Positions 12,332 to 24,132 of a DNA stretch of 64,000 nt are shown here, piece after piece. This DNA comes from Epiperipatus broadwayi (Eukaryota > Onychophora > Udeonychophora > Euonychophora > Peripatidae): assembly GCA_028023455.1 (NCBI GenBank), contig JAQFVV010012405.1, forward strand, positions 2,315,677-2,379,676, given 5' to 3'. How positions within the stretch are numbered: position 1 is the stretch's first letter; the number at the start of each line of letters is the position of its first letter. Under the pieces are notes generated by a model that saw only the letters and a list, made by a program, of their open reading frames with translations, was not told where the DNA came from and did not search any database. The translations under genes were made by a program, and so were the position numbers.

Positions 12332-13632
12332 GTTTTCTTTAAAAGAAAGATTGTCATTGCAACAAACAATCTAATTATGTAATATATCTGGGCTGGATGG
12401 TGATTAGAAGATAGTTTTAAGTATATATTACTATGTGTACATTTTTTGTATATAGAAAATGTTAAGATATTACTGTTTGTTTGGAAACAAGAACATCAAG
12501 AAAAGAAAATATTCCATCCATTCCATTTGTTTTTCTATTGAAGTGGAAGTTATTAATATATATTAAAAAGTCTTTCAAACTGTATTAATAAATAGAATAA
12601 AATAATAATAAAATAGCTAAACTACCACGAATTATGAAAGAGATTCCTTACACAAATAAACCATTAACCAAATTTAAATCTAATTAATTAGACCTCATCA
12701 CCTCAAGTTTTTATCCCACTCTTTTATGTTATTAATTTATTCTAATTCTACAAAAAATACAATCTTTAACTTTTCTATTTCATTCTGTAAATTCATATAT
12801 TTCTTTTGATAATTCTTAATTAATTATTTACAACTTTGTATATCTTTGCAACAATGATATAAGAACTTTTATCCAGTCAAAGGCAAATATTTTGCTTAAA
12901 TATCAGTAATTATATATTTTAATATTCTACATGATTATTCTCAAAAGCTTCTATAAATTTTTATGCATATGTACTTATAATTATATAAATAAGTGTGTTC
13001 ACTTAGCTATCTGATAACTAAATATAAAAATGGTAAGCAGATATTTTTTGCAAAATAGTACTAAGGTAAATTTTATATATTTCAAGAAAGATACATATCA
13101 CAAAAAGGATAGAAAGCAAAATACAGAATACTATGCTAACAGAATTTTTACTTCACAGAAATGAGTATATAAATGCAGAGGATAAAGCCATAAAATCAAA
13201 ACATTCAGAATTAAATATAAGATAGTGTTCTGTTCTATCTGTCAGCCACTTGATGGTGCTATTTCTAGCTAAATTGTTAGAAATATGCCATTTCTGTGGT
13301 TGCAGTCAAGCATGATAGCCTTCTTTCTATGAAAAACACAGAAAGATTCCATTTAGTCAGCTTCCAACTACCGCTGTGGCTTCTTTTTATGGTAAAATCA
13401 CAGAAAAATGACTTCATTGGCTGCCGTAGTTACTTTATCGTAATGCTCTGTTGTCTATTTTCACTACAGTATCATGTGAGGGTGTGTTGACTGCATCATG
13501 TCAAAATAATTTAACTTTTCAGGTTCAATGTCTTTTTTTTATGGGAACTGACCTACTGGTACCTTCTAACAGTTTTAACAGTGTCATCACTGTTCCATCA
13601 GGACTGTGCAGTCCTCACAATTTGTATTTTAG
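12332..13632. other. Intron-like DNA; GC-richer part at about 13220-13630
   Basis: The first 900 bases are AT-rich without features. From about 13220 the base composition is closer to balanced, with short frames on the + strand (13296-13490 and 13451-13654) that show no familiar motif. It may be a relic repeat. It leads into the exon candidate at 13633. Confidence 0.35.
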
Positions 13633-13701
13633 GGTGCGGCTCAGCACTATTTAGAAGATCCTGATGAAAGCTATGTATCCATAAGAAATCGTCCGAGACA
13701 A
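13633..13701 (+). CDS. Candidate exon, 23 codons, unknown protein
   Basis: A 69-nt phase 0-0 block lies between a TTTGTATTTTAG acceptor and a CAA|GTAAGA donor. It would encode GAAQHYLEDPDESYVSIRNR plus PRQ. Codon use and GC content look more coding-like than the flanks. It would be in frame with the SCAPER-like exons, but I do not recognise this peptide as part of SCAPER. A GGTGCGGCTC phrase at its start also occurs at 49963 in non-coding DNA, so a repeat origin is possible. Confidence 0.3.
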
Positions 13702-14229
13702 GTAAGATGGCTGCTTCAAACTCTGAAAATTGGCAATTGTCAGACTCCGGAGTTGTTTTTCATTTTATTAGTTTGTTATAATTATTAACTTTAGTGGGTA
13801 AATTGCAATCGAATTTACTTTTTCCCCAAAACACAGTGTATGATTAATTATTGTCCAAAAATGGGTAAAATTTACATTTATTTTTTATTAGAAAAGTACT
13901 GTAACTTTTCCGCTATATTTGCTATTATTTGTTATTAAAAAAGTAATGTAACTTTTTATATAAATGCACACACACACACACACAAAATAATGCCTGCCAC
14001 AGAAGTTGATGAAGTGACTGGTTTTTTTTTTTTTTGTTTTGGTTCCCTGTTATTTTATTTGCGTGTTACTTTTGGCTGCTGTATTTTTTTTTATGCCCCC
14101 AAAAATGGTGTTTTTTATTTGTTTCGGTCACAACTTGCCCAAAGTTTCATTCATTTTTGATTCAATAAATTATTTCATGGGAAACTGTTGTTGTTGTTTT
14201 TGTTGTTCACGTGATTCTAAAATAGGTAG
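13702..14229. other. AT-rich spacer with a short CA microsatellite
   Basis: It contains (CA)n at about 13966-13984 and a run of T at 14022-14034. No gene was seen. Confidence 0.5.
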
Positions 14230-15380
14230 GTAATATTTTATTTCAAAAGAAAGAAGTGTTTAAGAGTTTCTTCAAAAGGTCAAAAAATAATAATAAACAA
14301 CTGTGCGGTAACATAAATGTTCAAAAAGAAAATCAAAAAAGAAGTAGATAATTAAAAATCAAAACAATCTGTTCCCGCCACCCCCCTCCCCTCTTAAAAA
14401 AAGTGTTCTATAAAAACAAACTGTTTATGTCTTTTTTAAAAAGGCCAAAAAATTAAGTAAGAACTTTTCGCTATCATATAAAGGTTTCTGTAGCATAAAT
14501 AAATATTTGAAAAAAAAAAAGCCCCGTAATAAATTAAAAAAAACAAACAATTACAACTCAAAACAACTCCTCTTCTCCACCCTCTAAAAAGCAAGTGTTG
14601 GTTTATTCAAAAGTACCAAATTATTTAAGTCTTTCAAATAAAAACATCCAAAAAAAAAAAAAAAGAAGAAGATAATTTAACAACAAACCAAAAAATTAAG
14701 GAAGAACTTTTTGCTATCATATAAAGATTTCTGTAGTGTAAAAAAAAAAGCCTTGTAATAAAAAAAAAATGACAATTACCAATCAAAACAACCCCTCCAC
14801 CCTCCAAAAAGCAAGTGTTGGTTTATTCAAAGGTACTACCGAATTGTTTAAGTCTTTCAAATAAAAACATCCAAAAAAAAAAAAAAAGAAGATAATTTAA
14901 AAGCAAACTAACTCCCGTCCACCATCTAAAACCAAAGTGTTTGATAATAAAAAAAACACTCTACTTCTTTTAAGTAAAGAAAATTAAAAAAAAAACAAAA
15001 AAAGTTATCATAGTATTATGTAAAGAAACCGATGGACCGTTAGTCAATAATTTAAAAGCAAACCAACACCCCTACACTATCTAAAAACAAAGGGTTTGTT
15101 TATTTTAAAAAATGAAATAAAAAAACAAAAAAAACTGGGTGAAAAAACAAAAAAATCTTTGGTTTACTATAATATTATGTAAAGAAACCGAAGGATCGTT
15201 AGTCGATAATTTAAAAGTAAGCCAATACTCCGACACCATCTAAAAACAAAGTGTTTTTCTTAAAAAATGAAAAAAAAAACGGGGTGAAAAAACAAAATAA
15301 ATCTTTGGTGGTTTACTGTAATATTATGTAAATCTTTTACCGTAATATTATGTAAACAAACAGATGGCCCATGAATCGTA
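14230..15380. repeat. A-rich degenerate tandem repeat array
   Basis: Related paragraphs recur in the same orientation. One type contains CCAAAAAATTAAG.AAGAACTTTT and GCAAGTGTTGGTTTATTCAA (about 14446-14640 and 14686-14880). Another contains TAATTTAAAAG.AA.CCAA and TATGTAAAGAAACCGA.GGA.CGTTAGTC (about 14890-15060, 15060-15205 and 15205-15370). Units are roughly 150-240 bases with poly-A runs between them. The array runs directly into the decayed Penelope-like element, so it may be that element's 5' repeat region. Confidence 0.7.
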
Positions 15381-15429
15381 TATTGATGTGCATTGGGCGA
15401 AAAACAGCACCATCAAATGGTAGGGTTCA

Positions 15430-17400
15430 GTATACAGACTATTACCAATAAGTTTTACAAGGAATATGATAATAAATTAAAATGGTTGTGTTTCAGAGAA
15501 ATGTAATTAGATGAAAAAATAATTGTTTTTTGGTAAAAAATTGTAATAAGGAAGAAATTATTAAAAATTTTGTAAATATATTTAATATTAATTTTACAAA
15601 TGAGCAATCACAGATTTAAAATAAAGGGACTAAATATATACCATTTGTGGATAGAGATATCAGAAAACTACAGTTGTTAGTGTGGAAGCTGCAAGTATTA
15701 AGAATGGTTTGAAAGCTAAATTACAATCAAAAATTAATAATGTTATTAATAAAAAGCATAAATGTAATAAAAAAGAATGGAAGGAGAAGTCTATTATAAG
15801 ACAAATTATGGAGAAGATAAAGGATGAGCACTTATTAGTAACAAGTAAAGATAAAGAGTTGAGGTTAGTTGTTTTAAATGAAATGGACCATGTTAGAAAA
15901 ATACAAGAAGATATTGTAAAGCAGGCATACTAAAAGATAAAGATCCAGGAAATAGAATTAAAACAAAATAGAAGATTTTATTAAATTATATGAAAATGAA
16001 ACAGTAAATTAATGAAAAGGAATATAGATGTTTATATTGTAGAACCTTTGAATATCCATGTAAATTTGGGAAGATTAAAACATGTAAGGATGACATGCCA
16101 GTAAGAGTAATATTGGATTAGACTTTAATAATTATATTCTTAAAGATTTATGTGAAGTAATATATAAAAAAGATTTTCATTGCAATAGGTTTTTGCAAGT
16201 ATTGTATTAGGAATTCAGAAGAACTTATAGATAAATTAAATAGTGTAAAGATAAATAGAAATGGGATGATTGTATCATTTGATATACCTAGGGAAGATAG
16301 TATAAAAATAGTTATTGAAAAAATAAAATGAGTAATATGATTTCAGAAGAATGGTTATATGTTATCAGAGAAGCATTATTCTTGATAAATGATGCTTTAT
16401 ATTTTAAATATAATGAAGATTTTTGGAATATAAGAAAGGATGGGTTATGGGTTGCTCTACTAATCGGATTTTATCATCGATTATGATTGACTATATAGGT
16501 AAAAATATAATTGGTAAGTATATAAAAAATAAGGGAATTCTAGAATATCCTAGATATGTTGATGATATAATTGTAATAGGTAATAGTCGAAGTATTGTTA
16601 ATGCATTTTAAAGAATTGAACAATAATAAATACATTCTTAAGTATACAATGGAAAAAGAGAAGGGATTAAAGTATTTAGACATTTTTTTAAAGAAAAGAA
16701 ACTAAGAGTGAAATACTTATTAAAAATTATATTAATGATAAAGGAAAAAGTGGTATAAGTTATCCAAATTCATTTCTGCTATGGTTGCAGAAAATAGCAG
16801 TTTTGAAAGGGGTTATGTTAAGAAATGATAGACTAACATTTAATATAAAAGCATTTGAACAGAAATTGGAAGTTAGGAATGATTATGTTAGTATGGAATA
16901 TAAAAAAAAAAGATATTAAAAAGATTTTCAGAAATAATAATAATAATAATACAAAAGATAGTGTAAGGTATAGGTATAAAAATAGGAAGTGGGGTTCAAT
17001 TCCATATTCAGAGCATTTATAGAAGACATTGATAAAAGAAAAGTTACCTGATGATATTAAAATAGGATGGAAAAATAGTAAATCTTTAGGGAAATGGATG
17101 CATAGCTCAAAAAGGATGGGTAATATTAAAAATATGTTAGAATTTGTTTATAAAATTAATTGTGACCTTTGCAATATTATATTTATAGGTCAGACAGGTA
17201 AGACTGCCATCAAAAGAGGTAATGAGCACAATAGGTCAATTAGCAGAAAGAATATAAGATCAGGGCCATATATACATTTTTTGGATACTGGCCATAAAAT
17301 GAATTATGAAAAAAATATTCAGGTAATAAAGTATGTTAAAAATTATAAGGAAAAAAAAATGTTATGAAACTTTGTATATTCAAGAAAATTAAAACAAATG
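15430..17400 (+). pseudogene. Decayed Penelope-like element (reverse transcriptase plus GIY-YIG)
   Basis: Penelope-like elements encode a telomerase-related reverse transcriptase with a C-terminal GIY-YIG endonuclease. Fragments appear in order on the + strand but in shifting frames. An N-terminal helical part at 15682-15933 includes a KELRLVVLNEMDHVRKIQED block, like the DKGxxxVVMDxxDYxxK motif. The RT core at 16423-16611 has MGCSTNRILSSIM, and PRYVDDIIVIGNS with the catalytic YVDD at 16555-16566. A GIY-YIG-type domain at 17029-17367 has FVYKINCDLCNIIFIGQTGK and NEHNRSI. Several stops and frameshifts separate the fragments, so no protein can be made. The family differs clearly from the Penelope copies at 45-50 kb. 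Confidence 0.8.
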
Positions 17401-18311
17401 TATAAACATGGTTAAAGATCCAGCGCAATTAGGGTGAAAATTGGCATTGTTAGATTATTGAAACTTCAGAGTTATAATTTTAAAAATAAAAGGAAGGGAT
17501 TATTATTATTATTTTAGGTTATTTGTATATATATGTTATGAGAAAAAAAAGGTCTGTAATAAGTTTAATCATTTTTATGTACATAAATGTATTTTATTAA
17601 TTATATTTAATGTATGTTTTTTAATAATTATATTTATTGTAATGTAAATAATACCCATTGGGGTCAGTTGCTGTAGGGTAATTGATCATGTGATTGTAAA
17701 AAAAAGAAACATCTTGAAAAGGTTGCATTAAGGAATGAATGTCGAATTGATGTATTAAATAATATTTTTATTTATAATGAGTTGTCTATTTCAATTTTGA
17801 TTTAAATTGATTATTTAAAAAATAAAACTGTATATAAATATCACATACATATAAAATATTTAATAAGATAAAGAAAAACCTAAAATAAAATAAAAACCAC
17901 ATTATTTTGATAATATTGAGGTATATTAGAAAGCTATCAGAATGTGCTTTTTAATAAGCATGTTTTATAGCAGTCTGTTTGCTCCTGATTACTGCTGTAT
18001 ATTTTCTCCTCATTGCATCAAAAGCAAAATATAGTATGGTTATACTACTAAAATCAATTGCTAGAAAATTGTGTTATGGGAGTGAACAGAATTAAGTACT
18101 TTTTGTTGCATGTCCATGAAAAATAAAATTTGATCACTTGGGGTATGCTTTGGAATATGTAGAAAGTGTTAATTGCATTTAACAAAATCAATTTAACATG
18201 TAACTTTTACATTATGATAAAATGACTTTAGATAATTATAAATTTGTCTTATAATTATGTGAAATGTTAAAAAAATAGTATTCAACAACTAAACAAATTG
18301 CTTAATGTGAA
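17401..18311. other. Non-coding AT-rich DNA after the Penelope relic
   Basis: The first 300 bases may be the element's 3' flank. The rest shows nothing recognisable. Confidence 0.4.
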
Positions 18312-18540
18312 TAAATAATATATATAATATAAATTATCAATAAAGAAAAGAAGATTGATTTAAACATCTACAGATGCTTTTAAATAAAGTAAAAAATTCT
18401 TAAAAGTTATCTGATTGTTAAATAATTTATATAAATTATTAATAAAGAAAAGAAGATTGATTTAAAGATCTACAATTACTTTTAAATAAAAAATTAAAAT
18501 TCTTAAAAGTTATCTGATTCTTAAAATAATTTTAAAACAA
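18312..18540. repeat. Tandem duplication of about 115 bp
   Basis: Two neighbouring copies both contain ATAAAGAAAAGAAGATTGAT, then a TTTAAA.ATCTACA block, and end near CTTAAAAGTTATCTGATT. They differ by small indels and substitutions. No coding role is visible. Confidence 0.82.
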
Positions 18541-19417
18541 AAGTTGATAAATTTTTCAAAATAATGTAAATTATTAAATACTGTAATTTATAGATGTTAT
18601 AAAAAAATCACATAACAGAACTAATAAGGTATGTATAAATCTATTAAGAAATCTTATAATTAAGTAATACTTGATAAATAATTTAGGGTACTAAATTAAA
18701 TAATTAAGAAAAATTACTGTATGACTAAAGGAATAAATGTGCTACAATGTATGACAAAATCTTCAACTATACTTTGTATTAAAAAGTCATACAAACACAC
18801 ACACACACATATATATATATTAATAAAAAATAAAATATATACATATACTTTAACAAAACAAAAATAGAAAGCATACATTAATTTATAATATATAAAACAC
18901 CTCATAACTATATTATTTCAGCCACACTCTCCCTTTAAATACGGAAAAGTTTACATTTTTGCAGTCCATTGAGAACTAATGGTTTGCATTTAGATTTCCC
19001 ATGACTAATGTAAAAAAAAATCTATTTTACTAATTTAATAGATTTGATGTTTTCATTCTGTCGTATTGGTGCTTGAGCACCATGTTCTCCAGAACAAAAG
19101 ACCATTTATGAATATTTAATTTTTCTCAGCAGTAATATATTTTCAGCATTATAATTTAAATATATGTAGTAAATTTTTGATATTTATAAAATAAATGTTT
19201 AGAATAACAGCATAGCATAAAAATAATTATTTCATTTGGTAAAGGAATCCCATTTAGAAAAATTATTTTAATCGGACAAAAACATAATTTGTAAAAATCA
19301 TAATTTTTAATTTTTTATTTCATCATGCAAAAAAAATATATACATGACTTACCTACACAATTTGTTAATAAAGAATACATAAATATATAAGAATAAAAAT
19401 AATTCATAATGCTCGCT
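18541..19417. other. AT-rich intergenic/intronic DNA with CA/TA microsatellite
   Basis: A (CA)n(TA)n tract lies at about 18794-18820. A phrase near 18904-18925 (CATAACTATATTATTTCAGCC) resembles the arm of the palindrome just downstream, so a relic of the same element is likely here. Confidence 0.4.
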
Positions 19418-19985
19418 GAAATCTGTATAAAGTATTTGAAATGCCCCATAGTTATATTATTTCTCCCACGAGGTTATAGCCTCAGTAAATATTACTTACG
19501 TAATCAATGTGCGTTTAATAAATTTATAATTACAACTTTAAATTACTGTAATAGATTTCTAAATATAAAATCTTTCCATTGACTTATTGTAAATCGAAAG
19601 ATTTCGCGAGTATTAATGTGTAATAAGAAATGTGAACTTAATCAGTGAAGTATTGAATAGCTTCACGCTCGCAGATCTAATCGCTTCAGCTTCACCTATT
19701 TAAATAGAAAGTAGGTTGAAGTAAAGAAGGGTTCCCCTCTTTTCTTCCATAGCGTAAGCTTGTGGTTAAAACACCTGTAGAGGTCCCTACTATCGCATTT
19801 TATACGCATATTATCGAGGTTATAGCCTCAGTAAATATTACTCCCCTTTTAAATAAAGAAAAGCCTAAATTTTTGCACCCATTAAAAAGGAACTCCTTTT
19901 CATCAGTGGGCTGCAAAAATTCAAGCTTATGTGGTTGAAATAATATAACTATGGGGCATTTCAAATACTTTATATAGATTTCAAA
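19418..19985. repeat. Palindromic composite repeat with inverted arms and internal direct repeats
   Basis: The outer arms are inverted: 19418-19466 starts GAAATCTGTATAAAGTATTT and its complement ends at 19985. Inside, a 27-bp phrase beginning GAGGTTATAGCCTCAGTAAA occurs twice in the same orientation (about 19472-19498 and 19815-19841), bracketing about 315 bases of less AT-rich DNA. No frame or transposase is present. It looks like a fold-back or MITE-type element that gained an insertion or an internal duplication. Confidence 0.7.
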
Positions 19986-20667
19986 CCTTAGCATCTTAGT
20001 ATCAGTGTTTAAATTGCTAATCTAAAATGTACTCAAATAAGTAGTTCCTCTTTTCCGTCTTCACATATTGGTCTAAAGATGTTATTTATAAAGTTTATAT
20101 AACTTCACATGTTACTATTAACTAATATTAAAATAATGTATATAAAGTATATACAAACTTGATAGAATTCTTTTTCTTGCCATTTCTACCAGATTCATAA
20201 ATGAAAAACAAATGTAAACCAATTGATATAACACAAATGATTACAACAATAATGACAATAAACCTGGTAAAACTCTCCATATAGTAGTTTTTCCTGTTAT
20301 AATAACAGTTATGAGCAAGCATAAGAAATGGTGATGTAATAATAATAATAATAATAACAGTAATACTTTCTTATTATATATATAAAAAATAAATTATCTG
20401 AACTTGACTAATTTGGACAAGTAGTATAAGCTTAATTTTTGATTCTTGATTCATAGTTATCCTGGGAAATATTAGCCAGCCTATTAACAAATGGAGTTTA
20501 GAACTTTTAACAAGTGCACTGTGAACTAGGTATCTTATGAACATTGACATAGGAGCAAATGCAGAACTGTGAGTGAAAAGGTTAAGAAATATGATAAGTT
20601 AAGATTAATCAGATGGTAAGCTTTATGAATAAAATTAGTTACAGATTTGTTCTTCACATGAAGAGTT
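19986..20667. other. AT-rich DNA with (AAT)n and a short dispersed repeat
   Basis: Contains an AATAAT microsatellite at about 20338-20357 and one copy (20302-20335) of a 34-base phrase that recurs at 44044 and 44482. No gene was seen. Confidence 0.5.
20302..20335 (+). repeat. Short dispersed repeat, copy 1 of 3
   Basis: The phrase starts ATAACAGTTATGAGCAAGCA and ends GAAATGGTGAT. It is identical in its core to the phrases at 44044-44077 and 44482-44515, all in the same orientation. The similarity of this copy stops at GTGAT, whereas the other two share about 20 more bases. Confidence 0.9.
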
Positions 20668-21067
20668 CATTATCATTATCATTATTTTCACTTATTACCA
20701 CTTCATAATGAAGATCATTTCAAGTTTAATCAATTTTCTTTGATTTATAGCTTCTATTTTCCATAAAATTTTACCAAACATACTTATCTAATTCATCCAC
20801 CTTAATCCTTAGAGATCCAGATTGTAATTATAGATGTCCATCTATTGTTATCTTTTCTAGTGGTATGTCAAGCCTAACACTATTTCAAACTCTTACTTTT
20901 TCTGTTGATGTCAGTTATATCTGTTTGATTTTTTTCACTTTTGTATTTTATTTATTTTCGCAACATACATTTTCATTTTTCTTTGCTGTGTGGTTTGAAG
21001 TTTTGATATTGCTCTTCTACTAAATATTCAACTTTTTAGATTTTTAAATAAGTATTAGTGAAATATA
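20668..21067 (-). mobile_element. 3' fragment of a decayed RTE LINE
   Basis: Matches the complement of the last roughly 450-500 bases of the LINE at 51885-55176, from the ATCATTATCATTATT tail through the region encoding the C-terminal GHIAR and RPRxRP blocks. It is heavily substituted. It then jumps abruptly at about 21067 to the 5' half of a LINE in the same orientation, so either an internal deletion or a separate 5'-truncated insertion is involved. Confidence 0.75.
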
Positions 21068-22374
21068 TGTATTAAATAGTGTAATTTAGATGCTTTCATG
21101 TCCATTTCTGTTTTACATTTTTTTTCAAAGAAAGAATTCATAATATAGTTTTTATTTTGTTGCAAACTTTACACGTCTTATATCCTCTCTAATTTTTATC
21201 ACCATAAGCAAATTTACTTGTACTAGTTTCATCTTTCAATCATTTACAAATTTTAGCCTTAATGTCTTCCACGACAGTTTTAAAATGTTGTTTGGTCTGA
21301 TCCAAAAGAGTTACATAGTTTCTATTAATTCTTAAAATTGACTTGTAGCAAATTAAAAGATTTACTGTATATTAATGAATATAAAAGTGAACAGAGTAAC
21401 AACTTCATGCTCTCAAACCAAAATACTTTAAATTGGTCTATATAAATCAGAATTTAGGTCAAAGATAAGATGGCCATTCTTATCTTTATAAAGTCTATCT
21501 TGTGTTTGGTTTGAAAGTTTTTCTGTACTCAACACAACATTCTTGAGCTTATATAAATTATTAGTACATCGCATATCTGAAAAAGTGAAAATCTTTTGTA
21601 TTTAGTTACTACCTCCATTAAAAATATTTTACTTATTAATCAAAATGAAAACTTATTTGGGAATAAACCTGAATAATCTGCATTTAGTAATTTCCATTAA
21701 GGTGAATAACTAAACTTGCCATTCTGTCTAGTATACTATCAATCTCCACATTGTAGTTTTTACACTTTTTATTTATAATGAATCCCATTCTTCTTGTGCC
21801 TCTAATATTTGTGCCTTTGTATTAAAGTACATACTCACTTTTTAAATCAATTGCTCCTTCATGTTTTCTTCTAATTTCACAGAGTCTGGAAATTTTTTCT
21901 TTATTATAGACAGTTCTTCCAATTCATGAAATCTTTTTTTACTTGAAAGTAATCTGCAGTTATAGTTACTTAATGTCAGCAAATGGCAATCTGAATCCAC
22001 AATCATGAGATTCTTAGCACTCTGCCTTTGGCCATCAACAGCTGCCTTGGCTTTACTTTCAGCCTCTTCAAAGTAATAGCCATAATGTAGTTTGTGTTAT
22101 AATTGTAGTAAATTTCTATTTAAAAAAAAATCATTGATAGACCCATTCAATGTGCTTCCAAGAAAACTCAGCTGAGGTTTTAGGCAGCTGAGAAGAAAGT
22201 CCACAATGTTTCTTGCCCCCCCCCCTTTATTCACTTACTATGTGAATAATCATTTAGTAATGATATCTGCAATGACATGAACATATGGAATAGACATTAA
22301 AAATATGTTCTGCTTGATTTCTTTAAGTCTCCAAAGAGGAATGAAAGGGTCTCTTGTCAGTCCTTTTTGCAGCC
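21068..22374 (-). mobile_element. Inverted 5' half of a decayed RTE LINE
   Basis: Complement of the LINE 5' end through the endonuclease region. The 5' end is at 22374, where the coding strand would read GGCTGCA, the same start as the well-defined copy at 51885. The inner end is at the codons for the KWTWKHP block of the endonuclease. About 340 bases (roughly 21308-21650) of unrelated AT-rich DNA interrupt it. Many stops and indels are present. The inner breakpoint coincides with the start of the + strand piece that begins at 22375. Confidence 0.8.
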
Positions 22375-24132
22375 AATTGAAAGTACAGTAGAATTTGATT
22401 GCATTTTGATTTTTAAAAAAATATGTGTTTCAAAATTATATTGTTCTTAATAGACTCATTACAGGAAGTATTATTGATTAGTGAAATGTAAGATAAATAT
22501 TACTGTAAAACTAGAGAGATAGAAATTATTAAGAAAAGCATTAACAGTTAATATTCCTAATCTTCTGAAACATTCCAGTGAATTTAAATCACAACTTGCA
22601 AATTGTTTTAAAGTATTAGCAGACTTTGAAGATGGTTTAGATTTTAAAGGAATCAATAAGAAGATAACTAATATACTATTAAGAACTGTAACAAAAATAG
22701 TTTACACAAGAAAGCAGTAATTGACCAGTAAAATTTTTACTGAGTCAAGAAAATTTATTAAGAAAAGAAAGAATATGAAAAAAAAAAAGATACATTAAGA
22801 ATGATTGAATATCTAGAATTTTTTAAAATGATTATGAAAAAGAGTGAAAATAGCAAGGAAAACTATAGAAGGGATAAAGGTAGCAAAAGCTTAAAACAAA
22901 TGTTGGTACTGCTAGGAACCATATTTCTGCAATAAGAAGATGGAACTATTAATAAAAAGAGAATTATCATGAAGTGTTAAAGAGTTCTATAAAGAATTAT
23001 ATAATGCTAAAGCATGAATAAACAAAGTATCCCTACAGTTATTACATTTTCTGAATTGGCCAGCAATTTAAATGAAGAAGTAAGACAAAGAATTAAATTC
23101 ATGAAGAAGGGAAAAGCTCCAGGAAAGACAGAATGAAGGGGGAAACCTTTAGGAAAAGATGTATTTATCAATATCGAGAAGCAGGTAAAGCAATAAGAAA
23201 AATTGCTGGCAAACGTTTATACAAATGTGTAAATATGTAACAGTTGATTAGAAGAACTGAGTAGTAAAATTGATATTTAAATAAGATGTTAAAAAAGATA
23301 TTACAGAATTATCAGTCTTTTATCAGTTCTATACAGATGTGTTTTTTTTTTTTTCAAAATAATTACAACTTTTTCTCATCAAACCAAAAGAACAAGCTAG
23401 CTTTAAAGGTGGGTTTAAACAGTGGATAGTATCTAAGTTATAGAAAGGGCCAGTGAATATGAGTTGCCATTATGCTTTAAATTTGTAGAATATGAAAAGG
23501 CATTTGATTCTATAAGCATTTCTAAACTGATTAAAGCCTTGGATCATCAATATTTAGACTAAAGATATTGTCATTTTCTGAAGAATATTTACTAAAAGAT
23601 AACAGTAATGATTAGATTATATGGTGATTAGGTTAACATTGAAAAGTGATTCCATATCTCAAAATCTTTTTACTGCTTGAAAGTTTTACATGAAGTGTTT
23701 TCTGAATTAAAATGATAAGCTAAGAGAATAAAAGTAAATGATCTAATTAAAGTCATTTAGATTTTGCAGATGATATGATTTTTGCAAATATTCTCAGGAA
23801 ATATTGCAAAAGTTATGAGATGAAAGTAAAATGTAGAGCTAAATATAATTGCTAAAGATAAAGTATTGTTGATAAATTTACCGAAAAGAAGAAAATCAAG
23901 ATTGATAATTTTGAATTAGAAGTTAACAATTACAAATACATTGGTCAGAATTAAACTTGAATGGAGTTCTTTTGGTAGAAATAAATTATTAGTAAAAGAT
24001 AATGTGCTTATATGTTCGAAAATGAAGGCTTTTACTAATAGATGTGTTTACTAGTTCTTACTTAATCTTGTGAGAAATGGACATTTAACAGAAAGCATTT
24101 CAGAGACTTCAGACCATTGAAATATGAAGAGA
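22375..24132 (+). mobile_element. Decayed RTE LINE, main part, + orientation
   Basis: Starts with codons corresponding to [11 protein letters not shown] of the intact copy and continues through the reverse transcriptase. Recognisable blocks include FVEYEKAFDSISIS (around 23480-23525) and HLDFADDM (around 23752-23776) with the catalytic FADD. Multiple frameshifts and stops are present throughout. It is interrupted by the hAT element at 24133 and resumes at 27246. Confidence 0.82.
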
